Below the pieces are notes generated by a model, which saw only the letters and a program-made list of their open reading frames with translations, was not told the origin of the DNA and did no database searches. The position numbers and the translations under genes are program-made. A stretch of DNA of 42,886 nt from Chrysochromulina parva (Eukaryota; Haptophyta; Prymnesiales; Chrysochromulinaceae): positions 1 to 42,886 of the forward strand of contig PJAB01000103.1 in NCBI GenBank assembly GCA_002887195.1. Direction: 5' to 3'. Within the stretch, counting starts at the first letter, position 1, and each line of letters opens with the position of its first letter. Shown piece after piece: positions 8,194 through 16,627 of this stretch.

Positions 8194-9621
8194 TCAGTTG
8201 AGTCGGAGGGGATCATGGGCGCTCGGGTTGTGGTACATGGCGGCCTCATAGAGGAAGAGGTGCGGCCGTGGCGTGTACATGGGGCGGAGGATCGACACAT
8301 GGGGAACGATGCCCTTCTTGCCCGCGAGGAACCCATACAAATCGGCCGCAAACGCCTGGCAGTTGCGCACCTTCTCGGTGTACCGCGGGTCGCGTCGGAT
8401 GTAGTTGACGAGATAGCGAGCGAGATCGGACTGCGAGCGGTGCATGAGGCGCACCGGGCCTGTGTGCGTGAAGTTAGGGTCCACGAAACGCTTATCGTGC
8501 CCCTCGTGCTTGGCGACGTAGGCCTTGAATTCGCCCAGGTTCCTCGCCTCGACATCGACGCATCGTATTTCGGCACACTCGCCCTTCCACGGCGCGATCA
8601 TGCATGCGGGCATCGCCTGGTAGAGGGTCGGGCGCTCCGCGAGCTTGTCCTTGCACCAGTTGCTCCGGCCGTGGCGGCCACCCACCCCGTTGAGGGTGGC
8701 GAGCTCTATCACCGTGCAGTGCTCGCCATGACTCCATTCGAGGAGCACGGCGGCGTGGTACGTAAGCTTCTCCTTGGCACTCTCCTTCTTGTCTCCACGC
8801 GCATACCGGTGGGCAAAGAGATGCGCGACCGTTGCCGTCGGCTCGGCGGCTTTCGACGCCGCCGCGTGTGCCTTCACCGCTGCTTGCACGCCTTCACCGA
8901 AGGCGACTAGCGGCTCCGGCCGCTGTGAAAACCACCACCACACGTGGCCAGGCACGCCGTCTTCGTAGCCGACGGCACTGGACGGGGCCGAGCGGAGGGT
9001 GGCGCGCACCGAACGGAACTTGGAACCAACGGTTGTGGCGGGCACCACGTCGGGCGTGCGCTCGGCGTCCCATGCTCGCTTGATGCTCGCATTGCCGAAT
9101 GGGGACTTGACACGCACGGTGATGGAGACGAGCTCGAGAGTGCACAGGCCGGGCCAGCCGTTGAGAACACCATCGAAGATCCAGCGGCCGTCCGGCACGC
9201 GCACGAGCGACGCGAAAAAGTCGGACGAGCGTACAGGTAGTGCCGGCCGACGAGGCCGGATCTCACCAGCCGAGAGGTCCTTGGCTAATCCCTTTGGGTG
9301 AAACTTGGGATCCTCGCCGATGAGCTGTGCGTGCCAAATGAGGCCGCCGTGTCCAGGTGGGAAGAGAGCGGCGAGCTCCTCGGCCGGTCGGGGCGAGCCA
9401 TATTTGCTCATGAGCGATTCGCTGGCGTCAAGGTCGAGGACCTCGGCTGGCGAGCCGTCCGGGAGGCTCACTCTCGCCCGACGGAGCGACCCCTCCGCCT
9501 CCCACAACTCTTGCCCGGCGTCGTCTGCCTCCTGCTCATCGTCTTCGTCCTCAATGTCTTCGTCTTCGGCGGCGAGCAGATCGATCGAAGGGTCGACGAC
9601 TTCCGCCTCTTGGTCCGCCAT
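8194..9621 (-). CDS. Conserved-looking protein with possible permuted papain-like (LRAT/PPPDE-type) domain
   Basis: A 475-residue protein starting MADQEAEVVDPSIDLLAAED at 9621, followed by an acidic Asp/Glu stretch. I cannot name the family. The middle has Trp-rich and beta-strand-like segments (RWIFDGVLNGW, VWWWFSQRP). The C-terminal third has AVLLEWSHGEHCTVIELA (H298, H301) followed about 120 residues later by VRNCQAFAADLYGFLAGKKG (C421). His-before-Cys order and an NCxxF motif at the start of a helix are features of circularly permuted papain-like folds such as LRAT and PPPDE enzymes, so a hydrolase or acyltransferase-like role is possible. This is inference from two motifs. The open frame extends to 9921 without an ATG-supported need; the 9621 start sits next to the 144-bp divergent promoter. 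Confidence 0.75.
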   Translation of the reverse strand: MADQEAEVVDPSIDLLAAEDEDIEDEDDEQEADDAGQELWEAEGSLRRARVSLPDGSPAEVLDLDASESLMSKYGSPRPAEELAALFPPGHGGLIWHAQLIGEDPKFHPKGLAKDLSAGEIRPRRPALPVRSSDFFASLVRVPDGRWIFDGVLNGWPGLCTLELVSITVRVKSPFGNASIKRAWDAERTPDVVPATTVGSKFRSVRATLRSAPSSAVGYEDGVPGHVWWWFSQRPEPLVAFGEGVQAAVKAHAAASKAAEPTATVAHLFAHRYARGDKKESAKEKLTYHAAVLLEWSHGEHCTVIELATLNGVGGRHGRSNWCKDKLAERPTLYQAMPACMIAPWKGECAEIRCVDVEARNLGEFKAYVAKHEGHDKRFVDPNFTHTGPVRLMHRSQSDLARYLVNYIRRDPRYTEKVRNCQAFAADLYGFLAGKKGIVPHVSILRPMYTPRPHLFLYEAAMYHNPSAHDPLRLN

Positions 9622-9765
9622 CGCGAGGATAATTAACGAATTGCCGAAAATCGAGCGTCGCAGTCTGCGCACAGTCGCAGATGCCGGACCTTCTCCAGTT
9701 GTCGAACCGTTCACATTCACTCCACAAGAGAACCCCCCACGAGGACGCCACCCCGAACTAATACA
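9622..9765. promoter_or_regulatory. Putative bidirectional promoter between divergent genes
   Basis: Only 144 bp separate the start codons of the minus-strand gene (9621) and eIF2B gamma (9766). The gap is visibly less GC-rich than the flanking coding sequence, with a patch GATAATTAACGAATTG at 9629-9644 and TCACATTCACTCCAC near 9710. Both 5' UTRs must be short and the promoters probably overlap. No experimental signal is visible. Confidence 0.5.
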
Positions 9766-11265
9766 ATGCCGCCGCGACCAGAGTTCCAGGCGGTCATCCT
9801 CGCGGCGGTGGCGGACGGCGACACGCTCGCGCCGCTCACGAACTCGCTGCCCCTCGGGCTGCTGCCGGTCGCCAACCGGCCGCTGCTCTCCTACCAGCTC
9901 GAGCTGCTCACCCGCTCGCACTCGTTCAAGCAGGTGCTCGTGCTCACCGTCGAGCGCTGGCTCTCGCAGCTGGCGACGTGGGTGTCAGAATCGTACAAGG
10001 GCCCGCTGCAGGTCGAGCTGCTCGTGGTGCCCGACAGGGCCGGCTCGGCCGACGCGCTCCGCCACGTGCGCGCCCACATCGTGACCGACTTTGTGCTGAT
10101 CGCGGGCGACGTGATCACGGACGTGCCCTTCCAGCGCATGGCGGATCTGCACCGGCTGCAAGGCGCGGCTATGACCGCGCTCTACCGCGAGAGCGCGCCG
10201 CGCGAGGCGGGAGTCGCCAAGAAGGCCAAGGACCTCGACGGCATCGACTTCGTGGGCGTGGACGAGCGCGGCCAGCGGCTGCTGTCGGTCGAGGCGGCGG
10301 CGGACTGCGAGGGTGGCGTCGTATCGGTCTCGCAGTCGCTGTTACGCGCGTACCCGCACGTGACGCTCCGCACCGACCTCATCGACGCGCACGTGTACAT
10401 CTTCGCGCCTTGGGTACTCGACGTGCTCGAGTTGAAGGAGCACTTCGTCTCAGCCAAGTTCGAGCTCGTGCCTTATTTGGTACGTAAGCAGTTCCTAAGC
10501 AAGGCGAATTTGAGCAAGGCCAAGCTCGCGGCCGCGCGCCGCGCCTCGGGCGCAGCCGACGGCGCGGTCGACAGCGTGGCGAGCGGAGGAGGAGGCGCGC
10601 CAACCGCCACGGGCAGTGGCCCACCGGCTGTGACGCGCGCGCCGAGCGACGTGGCCTGTACCAAGGGCGGCGGCGCGGGCAGCGGCGCGGTGGGCGGTGG
10701 CGGTGCTGTCGGCTCTGCCTCGGCCTTCGCGATGGCCGCGGGCGAGGCGACGCGCCGGCAGCTCGATCATGACGACTTCAGATGCTGCTGCTACATCATG
10801 CCGCACGACGCGGCGGTGTACTGCCTGCGCGTGAGCTCGCTCAAGGAGTACGTACAGGCGAACCTCGACGTTTCGCGTGAGTCGCGCGTGACGCACTACG
10901 AGAAGGCTGAGGCGAGTGAGGGCACGGTCGTCAAAGAGGGCAACTTCGTCCATAAGTCGCGCGATCGCGACTCGACCCTCGGGGAGGCGGTAGAGGTAGC
11001 TGGGCGCACGGCGATCAAAAAGTCGTCCATCGGGCCGCACTGCCGCATCGGCATGAATGTCAAGATCACCAACTGCGTGTTGATGGACCACGTGGTCATC
11101 GGCGACAAGGTGAGCATGTCCAACAGTGTCGTGTGCTCGAATTCGGAGGTACGCGAGGGCGCGAGCCTCAAGGACGTTCAGGTCGCAGCGGGGGTCACCG
11201 TCGAGGCCGGCGCGAACCACAAGGGCGAGTCGATCACCGAGGAGATGGACACCGAAGAGGACTAG
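9766..11265 (+). CDS. EIF2B3: Translation initiation factor eIF2B subunit gamma
   Basis: A 499-residue protein. The N-terminal nucleotidyltransferase-like domain (about residues 6-245) begins EFQAVILAA and has SLPLGLLPVANRPLL and FVLIAGDVITDVPF, as in eIF2B gamma and epsilon. The C-terminal left-handed beta-helix (about 410-487) has hexapeptide pattern SSIGPHCRIGMNVKITNCVL, then HVVIGDKVSMSNSVV. Absence of a long C-terminal HEAT/W2 domain separates it from epsilon. eIF2B is the cytosolic nucleotide exchange factor that recycles eIF2-GDP; the gamma subunit pairs with epsilon. An Ala/Gly/Ser-rich insert (about residues 262-325) lies between the two domains and is likely a disordered loop. The ATG at 9766 gives the normal family N-terminus. 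No introns. Confidence 0.9.
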   Translation: MPPRPEFQAVILAAVADGDTLAPLTNSLPLGLLPVANRPLLSYQLELLTRSHSFKQVLVLTVERWLSQLATWVSESYKGPLQVELLVVPDRAGSADALRHVRAHIVTDFVLIAGDVITDVPFQRMADLHRLQGAAMTALYRESAPREAGVAKKAKDLDGIDFVGVDERGQRLLSVEAAADCEGGVVSVSQSLLRAYPHVTLRTDLIDAHVYIFAPWVLDVLELKEHFVSAKFELVPYLVRKQFLSKANLSKAKLAAARRASGAADGAVDSVASGGGGAPTATGSGPPAVTRAPSDVACTKGGGAGSGAVGGGGAVGSASAFAMAAGEATRRQLDHDDFRCCCYIMPHDAAVYCLRVSSLKEYVQANLDVSRESRVTHYEKAEASEGTVVKEGNFVHKSRDRDSTLGEAVEVAGRTAIKKSSIGPHCRIGMNVKITNCVLMDHVVIGDKVSMSNSVVCSNSEVREGASLKDVQVAAGVTVEAGANHKGESITEEMDTEED

Positions 11266-11497
11266 AAGGAGGCGGCGAGTGGCCACGCGTGTGGACGTGG
11301 AGCGCGGCGGAGGTGAGTGGCGGGGGCAGTGAGTCCACGGTGAAAGTTGTCTGTTTTAACGGATTTCGTCAAACATCCGGTCTTCGGAGTGTCGGCGCTG
11401 TCGGCGGTCGGAGCACGGTGGGTCCTCGGCAACCTCCGCGCGCGCGGCTCCAGGCTCCGAGCTCGCCTCTCTCTTGAAACCTTACAGCGCGTTGATC

Positions 11498-11863
11498 ATG
11501 GCAATACAGACCTTCTATCTTGATGCTGTGGGCGACACGTCAATGGACACACTACTCCGCGAGTGGCTGCCGCTAGTCATCGTTTGCATTTTGCCACTGC
11601 TCTGCATGGTGGGCGCAATCCTTTTTTTACCAATCCAACTTATCATACGGGCAGCTGCACCACCCAACCCTAAACCTATGGGAGGGCGGGTGATCGTGCG
11701 GCAGATGAGCCATGCTAATCTGAGCGCAAACCAGCTGAGAGCGCAACCAACTGCAGCGCAAGGAGAGAAGCTCCGCAAACACGAGCGCCTCACTGCCGAT
11801 TTGAAGAATGCGTACGGAAATGCGGGTCGTGGTACAAGCAACAAGAACGCCTTGCGGGCTTAA
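11498..11863 (+). CDS. Small single-pass membrane protein, unknown function
   Basis: From the ATG at 11498 the product is 121 residues, beginning MAIQTFYLDAVGD. A strong hydrophobic segment, WLPLVIVCILPLLCMVGAIL, continues into FLPIQLII and spans about residues 23-50. The rest is a hydrophilic, basic tail ending in NKNALRA. The frame is open a little further upstream but has no ATG there. I recognise no family. The lower GC content than its neighbours and a clean transmembrane helix argue that it is a real gene. It is convergent with the minus-strand propeller gene at 12125. Confidence 0.6.
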   Translation: MAIQTFYLDAVGDTSMDTLLREWLPLVIVCILPLLCMVGAILFLPIQLIIRAAAPPNPKPMGGRVIVRQMSHANLSANQLRAQPTAAQGEKLRKHERLTADLKNAYGNAGRGTSNKNALRA

Positions 11864-12124
11864 ATGGTGTAAAGCCCAGCAAAGCGCGCAAAGCCCCACA
11901 AAGCGATGAAACGAAGGCCAGAAGCACAAGCTGCGAGTGCCTGGGGTGACGGGGTATCGTGACATCTTAAAATACGCTCTCCAGTCTCATTCCATACTCC
12001 CGCCTGTGTGAGTGTGCGGTGCGCGATGTGGCTCCAGAACGTCAATTATATTTAATTAGCTCACAACAAACTTTCTTACAAACGCGCTCGAGCGTGTTGA
12101 TCTCTATTTGAAACGTAAATCGCC

Positions 12125-13348
12125 TTACTCGCTACTGTAGGGGGATGATTCACCCGCCCCCTTGCCATGCCCCTTGTGGGCCGGAGCGAACAGCCGCCGT
12201 CCGAGCCGCCGTCCACTCTTGGAGGACGGCCGTGGCGCCCGCACGGCCGAATGCAGTGTCTCCCTTGCGCGGCCCGCCGTCACATTCCGCGTGACCTTGA
12301 GCCGCACGAAGCGCGGCACGTAGATGCTCAGGTTCCCATCCAAGCACGTGAAGCCCTCGCCGACGCAGTTGACGTTGTACGAGATGACGAGCTCGTCCTC
12401 GGCTTGGGCGAGCTCTGGATGCGCCTTGGCGGCGTAGGCGAACTGCTGGTACTGGGCTAGGTCCGGCGGCAGCGTGTAAGCAATGGCGCCGCCCCATGGG
12501 CCAGTGAGGCTTGCCGCGGAGTGGATGATGATGTTAGGATCGCCAGCCTGGAGGCACACGACGTAGTAGAAGCCGAGCGGGTGCTTGGCTAGTGTCCCCT
12601 CGGTGAACGGCCCATCATACAGCTTGGCCGCGTCCCACGCTCGCACAACCCAACCGGCGGGCTCCCCACCCCAAAACTGCATGCCATCCCAATTGAAGGC
12701 CAGTAGATCGTCCTCTCGGATGCGCGCGAGGTGCTGCGTCTGATTCGTGCCTTTGAGGTCATTCTCGCGCATCCCAATCATGTAAACGAAGCCATCACCT
12801 TCGCCGGCGAGCACCCCGTTGTTCCAGCTATGGACCTGATCCGATGCAGCCACGTGGCTCGTCGCATACTGCCACCGCTGAGGGTCGGCGTCGCTAAAGT
12901 TGCGGATGAGCACGACGTCGGTGCCGATCTGGGTGAGCGTTGCTACATCCGCCTGCCGTTGCGCGAACGCGACCAGCGCGCCGGACTCGGGCAAGACTGT
13001 ACCCGCCACCATCCAGTAGAATTCCTTGGCGCTGGGCGGAGAGAAGAATGGTAAGGGGCTAGCGATGCTAGCGCCCTCGGTGCGCGCGAAGAAGGTGGGC
13101 ACGGGAATGGCTGCCGTTGGTGTGATCGCGAGGGTATTGTGGACCCACGCTGAGTTCTCTCGCCGACCGCCAGCCACAGAGCCCCAGTATGTGTCGGCCC
13201 ACAGCCAGAGATGGTGCGTGCTATTCAGGCGCAGCGACGTGGCAGAGTCGGCGCCCACCCAGCTTGGCTCCGAGTAGGCGTGATCGACAGCGAATGCCGC
13301 CTCGAGGCGAGGATCGGGTAGGCCGGTGAAAGACCAATTGGACCCCAT
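12125..13348 (-). CDS. Beta-propeller carbohydrate-active protein (DUF4185/DUF5005 or GH43-like fold)
   Basis: A 407-residue protein with repeated Trp/Tyr-rich strand segments: HLWLWADTYWGSVAGGRREN followed by SAWVHNTLAI, then EFYWMVAGTVLP, GDGFVYMIGM, GFYYVVCLQAG and DELVISYNVN. The order (blade with WADT-W, then WVHNT, and a late ISYN-N strand) is typical of five-bladed propeller proteins related to GH43 and the DUF4185/DUF5005 families, many of which act on polysaccharides. The catalytic acids cannot be assigned. There is no obvious signal peptide at MGSNWSFTG, so either it is not secreted or a 5' exon is missing. The last 45 residues are basic and low complexity. It follows the glycosidase-like gene at 13629 on the same strand with 280 bp between them. 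Confidence 0.6.
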   Translation of the reverse strand: MGSNWSFTGLPDPRLEAAFAVDHAYSEPSWVGADSATSLRLNSTHHLWLWADTYWGSVAGGRRENSAWVHNTLAITPTAAIPVPTFFARTEGASIASPLPFFSPPSAKEFYWMVAGTVLPESGALVAFAQRQADVATLTQIGTDVVLIRNFSDADPQRWQYATSHVAASDQVHSWNNGVLAGEGDGFVYMIGMRENDLKGTNQTQHLARIREDDLLAFNWDGMQFWGGEPAGWVVRAWDAAKLYDGPFTEGTLAKHPLGFYYVVCLQAGDPNIIIHSAASLTGPWGGAIAYTLPPDLAQYQQFAYAAKAHPELAQAEDELVISYNVNCVGEGFTCLDGNLSIYVPRFVRLKVTRNVTAGRARETLHSAVRAPRPSSKSGRRLGRRLFAPAHKGHGKGAGESSPYSSE

Positions 13349-13628
13349 TCTATAAGTGTGGTGTCGTTCATGTTAATACACACAACACGTAAGCAGCACA
13401 GCCGTGAAGACAAAACAATACAATACAGGCCAGGCGTTCACGTTGATGTCGTGTGATGACCCCTTTTGGAGGGGATGGGGGCTCTCTTGTTTTGACCCCT
13501 TTTTTTCTCTCGAACAGGCGAGATCGTAGCAATCGCTAAGCAAGCAAGCAAGCGGCAAGTCGAAGTCGCTGCCATGAGGGCATCGTCACACAACAACGCA
13601 CCACACATCACACCTAATGTGACGCCCA
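13349..13628. other. Spacer between the two carbohydrate-related genes
   Basis: A 280-bp gap containing the 5' flank of the propeller gene and the 3' flank of the glycosidase-like gene. It includes CCCCTTTTGGAGGGG (13460-13474), a small inverted repeat, a T-rich run at about 13497-13508, and a GCAA repeat (13537-13553). No gene is seen. Confidence 0.45.
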
Positions 13629-15908
13629 TCATGCCGCCCTCGACACCACCACGGTGACTACCCCCTTCGCCGGCAGCGTCAGCTGCACGCGCACGTCATA
13701 CGAGCGCCCGACTGGCGCCTGATATGACGGGCCCTCGTTGATGCTGAGCATCACTTGCAGATCCTCGATGCCGCAGTAGTAGAGAGGGAGCACCACTGTC
13801 GTCTGGATGGGACGGTCAGTCGGGTTGAAGATGAGTGCGACCCCCACCTCGGGATCCGTCGACCGAGGATGCACATGCAGCCAGCCGTCCCACGATTGCA
13901 TGTCGGGCCGACGCAGGTGCACGACCGGCTCGATGATCGTGCGTCGGTGCATCTTGTAGAACTGGACCCATTTCTTGAGCGTCGCCTTCATTGCGTCACC
14001 TTGGGCGCCCTCGGTGTAGAGGGAGTCGCCACGATAGCATGCGGCCGTGCCCGCTCCGAGGTACGTGGCGAGCGCGAACTCATACTCCTGGGGATGGTTG
14101 GCAAAGGAGGCGACTTCGCCTCCCGCGTGGTACGGCACGAGCGGCACGAACATCCATCCCTGGGTAGGTAGGTGTTGGTACAGGTCGTCGTACAGCCCCG
14201 CGCGAGAGATCGAGAGATCCTCCCAACGAGGCAACGAATACTGGCTCTCATCATAGCCCATCCCGGTGCGCGAGCCGCCAGCGAAGAAGAAGTTGTCGGG
14301 CTGATTGACGTAGACGCCGCGTGCCCGCAAAGCCCCGAAGAAGGCGTTCTGCATCTGGGTCTGCCGGTAGATGGAATCTTCGAGCCCGTGATGATGCGTG
14401 TGATTCTTCGAGGCGCAGGGCGCCCCGCCGTACGGCCCGTCCGTCTCGAGCATGGAGAGGCCGGTTGCGTTGATGAAGTTATCCACGAGGTCATAGAGCT
14501 TATCATACCAGCCCGAGGCGAAGCATGCGTCCAGTCCCAAGTTGCCAGTCGTCGGGTCGACGGTGACCCACTCGTCGCCCACATTGCCGCCGTAGCCGCC
14601 ATGGCCTCGATCGAGGCAGATCAAGTCATACCCGCCGACCTCGATGCCTTTGGACTTCGCATACGCCACCTGCTGCGCGATGTGGCTCAGGTACTCCTTG
14701 TTGGCTGTCTCGAGCTGAAAGCCGCTCCCGAAGCTGAAGATGAGCATCTCGAACCCGACCTCTGCCATCTGGTCGATGGCACGCTTGAAGCCCTCGACGC
14801 TCACGTCGGTCGCGTGGAAGAAGACAGGGTTCTCAGTCACGTGCGGCGCGAGCAGCTGGGTGATGCGGTGGCGCGCGAGGGTCGTGCGCTCCAGCTCGGT
14901 CGAGTCGGTGGCGAGCAGGAGCGCGCGGAATGAGACGAAGCTCTCGGACGCGCTCACATGAGCCCCCGGCCCGAGTGCGTACGAGCAATTGAGCAACGGC
15001 TCTGTGGCGCCCTCGTCCTTGCACGCAGGGCAGCCTGGCACTGGATCGGCGCTCCTCTGGTAGTCGTCGACCCACTCGCAAAAGGCGCCGTGCGCCTGGT
15101 CCGTCTTGGCGTGCAGCAGCGGGCGTGGCGACACTGTGCCTGCCGACGTCGCGCCGTTATAGTCGGAGCCCGGCGGCAGCGAGCCATGCCCAATGTAGGC
15201 TCCGTAGGGCGCGCCCGCGGCGAAGAGCTCCACGGTGCTCCTGTCGACGATGACGTCCTTGCTGGCATCGCTGGACTTGAGCTCGAGCCACTTGGCAAGG
15301 ATCGGCGCGCCGTCGTACAGCTCGTAGTACACCGTCAGCGTGAGAAATGGCTGCGCAGGCGCCTTCAGGTCCACGGCGAGAGTCACTCCCTTCGGAGGCC
15401 AGCTCACGTCCGTCGGCGAGCCGCGTGTGCCCGGCGTCCAAGGAAAGGGAGCGACTGGGGCTCCCACGCGGTGGGCGGCGTAGGCAAACGTCGTGTTTAC
15501 CTCCGCGGCCACGGGGCCGGCGAGCGTGTCGAGCCACATGGAGCGGTTTGCATAAGCTCGGAACATCGATGTGGAGCGCAGGCCGCCAACTGCATAGTCG
15601 ACGCCGTCAAGGCGCAGCATGGCCTCCGGCGCCGCGGCTCGGAGCATCGATTGCAACCCACCCCTGTCAATCGTCGCGTTGAGCAGCCAATCGATGGTTC
15701 CAAATGCCGGAGTTGTGAGGAAGCGTCGAGAGGTTAATCCATTGGAGAGCTCGAGGCCGCATGGCGCTGCAGACGTGGCGGTTGCGTACTCGGGCCAGCA
15801 ACTTTCGGTGACGGTGGCATGCCGATCTACGGTGGCAATGAGCCAATCTACGTCTGCCGCGGCTGCGGCGTTGCCGAGCGCTGCGCTAGCAAGCCACACG
15901 AAGTTCAT
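13629..15908 (-). CDS. Secreted alpha-galactosidase-like glycoside hydrolase
   Basis: From the ATG at 15908 the product is 759 residues with a signal peptide (MNFVWLASAALGNAAAAADV). An N-terminal beta-sandwich domain (about 20-330) is followed by a TIM-barrel region starting near FHATDVSVEGFKRAIDQMAE. This contains SKGIEVGGYDLICLDRGHGG, LSMLETDGPYGGAPC (E488, D490), RGVYVNQPDNFFFAGG, GMGYDESQ and FVPLVPYHAGGEVAS. The C-terminus is beta-rich (GVALIFNPTDRP, then PAKGVVTVVVSRA). The pattern resembles clan GH-D/GH36-like alpha-galactosidases, in which the Asp after the LETDG strand is a candidate nucleophile. The exact substrate is unknown. Several N-glycosylation sequons (for example NATI, NTTF, NHTH) fit a secreted eukaryotic enzyme. 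An in-frame extension to 16064 lacks signal-peptide character and is less likely. Similar proteins are known from bacteria, so transfer is possible but untested. Confidence 0.72.
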   Translation of the reverse strand: MNFVWLASAALGNAAAAADVDWLIATVDRHATVTESCWPEYATATSAAPCGLELSNGLTSRRFLTTPAFGTIDWLLNATIDRGGLQSMLRAAAPEAMLRLDGVDYAVGGLRSTSMFRAYANRSMWLDTLAGPVAAEVNTTFAYAAHRVGAPVAPFPWTPGTRGSPTDVSWPPKGVTLAVDLKAPAQPFLTLTVYYELYDGAPILAKWLELKSSDASKDVIVDRSTVELFAAGAPYGAYIGHGSLPPGSDYNGATSAGTVSPRPLLHAKTDQAHGAFCEWVDDYQRSADPVPGCPACKDEGATEPLLNCSYALGPGAHVSASESFVSFRALLLATDSTELERTTLARHRITQLLAPHVTENPVFFHATDVSVEGFKRAIDQMAEVGFEMLIFSFGSGFQLETANKEYLSHIAQQVAYAKSKGIEVGGYDLICLDRGHGGYGGNVGDEWVTVDPTTGNLGLDACFASGWYDKLYDLVDNFINATGLSMLETDGPYGGAPCASKNHTHHHGLEDSIYRQTQMQNAFFGALRARGVYVNQPDNFFFAGGSRTGMGYDESQYSLPRWEDLSISRAGLYDDLYQHLPTQGWMFVPLVPYHAGGEVASFANHPQEYEFALATYLGAGTAACYRGDSLYTEGAQGDAMKATLKKWVQFYKMHRRTIIEPVVHLRRPDMQSWDGWLHVHPRSTDPEVGVALIFNPTDRPIQTTVVLPLYYCGIEDLQVMLSINEGPSYQAPVGRSYDVRVQLTLPAKGVVTVVVSRAA

Positions 15909-16627
15909 CACACGAAGTTCACGATTCCGCGCGGTTCCGCGGTACCGGTAAAAAGACACCGGGGGGAGCCGGCCGCGGTACGCGCGGAGTCCCCGAAGCA
16001 TGCCGAAGTGTGAAGTGAAAAGGGGGTCCATGGGTCCCCGAGCTAGTGGTACATGTAACCGCATCCGTATGTACGCCGGCCCGGTGTCACTTGGGTGTCG
16101 AATTATAACCGGTGGCTGTGAAGTCCAAATAGGTTCCTCGTCAAGTCAAGGGTTCAAAAAGTACGTTTCATGTCGGCATCAAGGTAAGCATGCTAGCATG
16201 GTCAAGTCGACGTGTCGCCTCTTTAAAAACCCTCCGCCCTCTCCATCGATTCCCGAAGAGAGCACGAGACTCTCGAGAGCGCATGAAGAGTGTGTGTCGC
16301 ATTCAGCCTGGCACCTGACTTTTCAAGTCAAGTCGAGGCTTCCTTTTAAAGTACCTTTTAGGTTTTCGGTCTGTTGTTTATGTACAATGTACGTGAAACT
16401 TGACTTGACTTGACACCTGACTTAACGTTAACCTGTCCGGCCTGTCCCGCGATGTCTTTTAACCCCACCGATACAGCTGTGATGCACGTAGCTACTCACT
16501 GAGACAGTACGTCGAGTAGGTACGAGGAGACTAGGAGTAGGGCTTTACCGCGTGCAACTAGAACAACTCCGCCGGGTGCCATCGAGTCATCGCTGTGTAT
16601 CCGCATTAATCAAGTGCAATCATCGGG
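15909..16627. other. Intergenic region with TCAAG/TTGAC repeats
   Basis: About 720 bp between the glycosidase-like gene start and the stop of the SLC35C2-like gene. It is less GC-rich than its surroundings. Copies of TCAAGTCAAG occur at 16141-16150 and CAAGTCAAGTC at 16324-16334; the reverse complement GACTTGACTTG lies at 16402-16412, making an 11-bp inverted pair. CACCTGACTT occurs twice, at about 16311 and 16414. No ORF with family content and no tRNA-like fold was found. Confidence 0.55.

Noticed and set aside
9622..9921. N-terminal extension of the minus-strand gene starting at 9621
   Set aside because: It would run through the divergent promoter and into the eIF2B gamma coding sequence; MADQ at 9621 is a natural start.
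11474..11497. Upstream TTG start for the small membrane protein
   Set aside because: Nuclear eukaryotic genes normally use ATG, and one is present at 11498 in frame.
15909..16064. N-terminal extension of the glycosidase-like gene
   Set aside because: The ATG at 15908 directly begins a good signal peptide; the extension would bury it.
16065..16620. Possible tRNA or small RNA near a GGTTCAAA word at about 16151
   Set aside because: No matching A box, acceptor stem or cloverleaf could be built around it.
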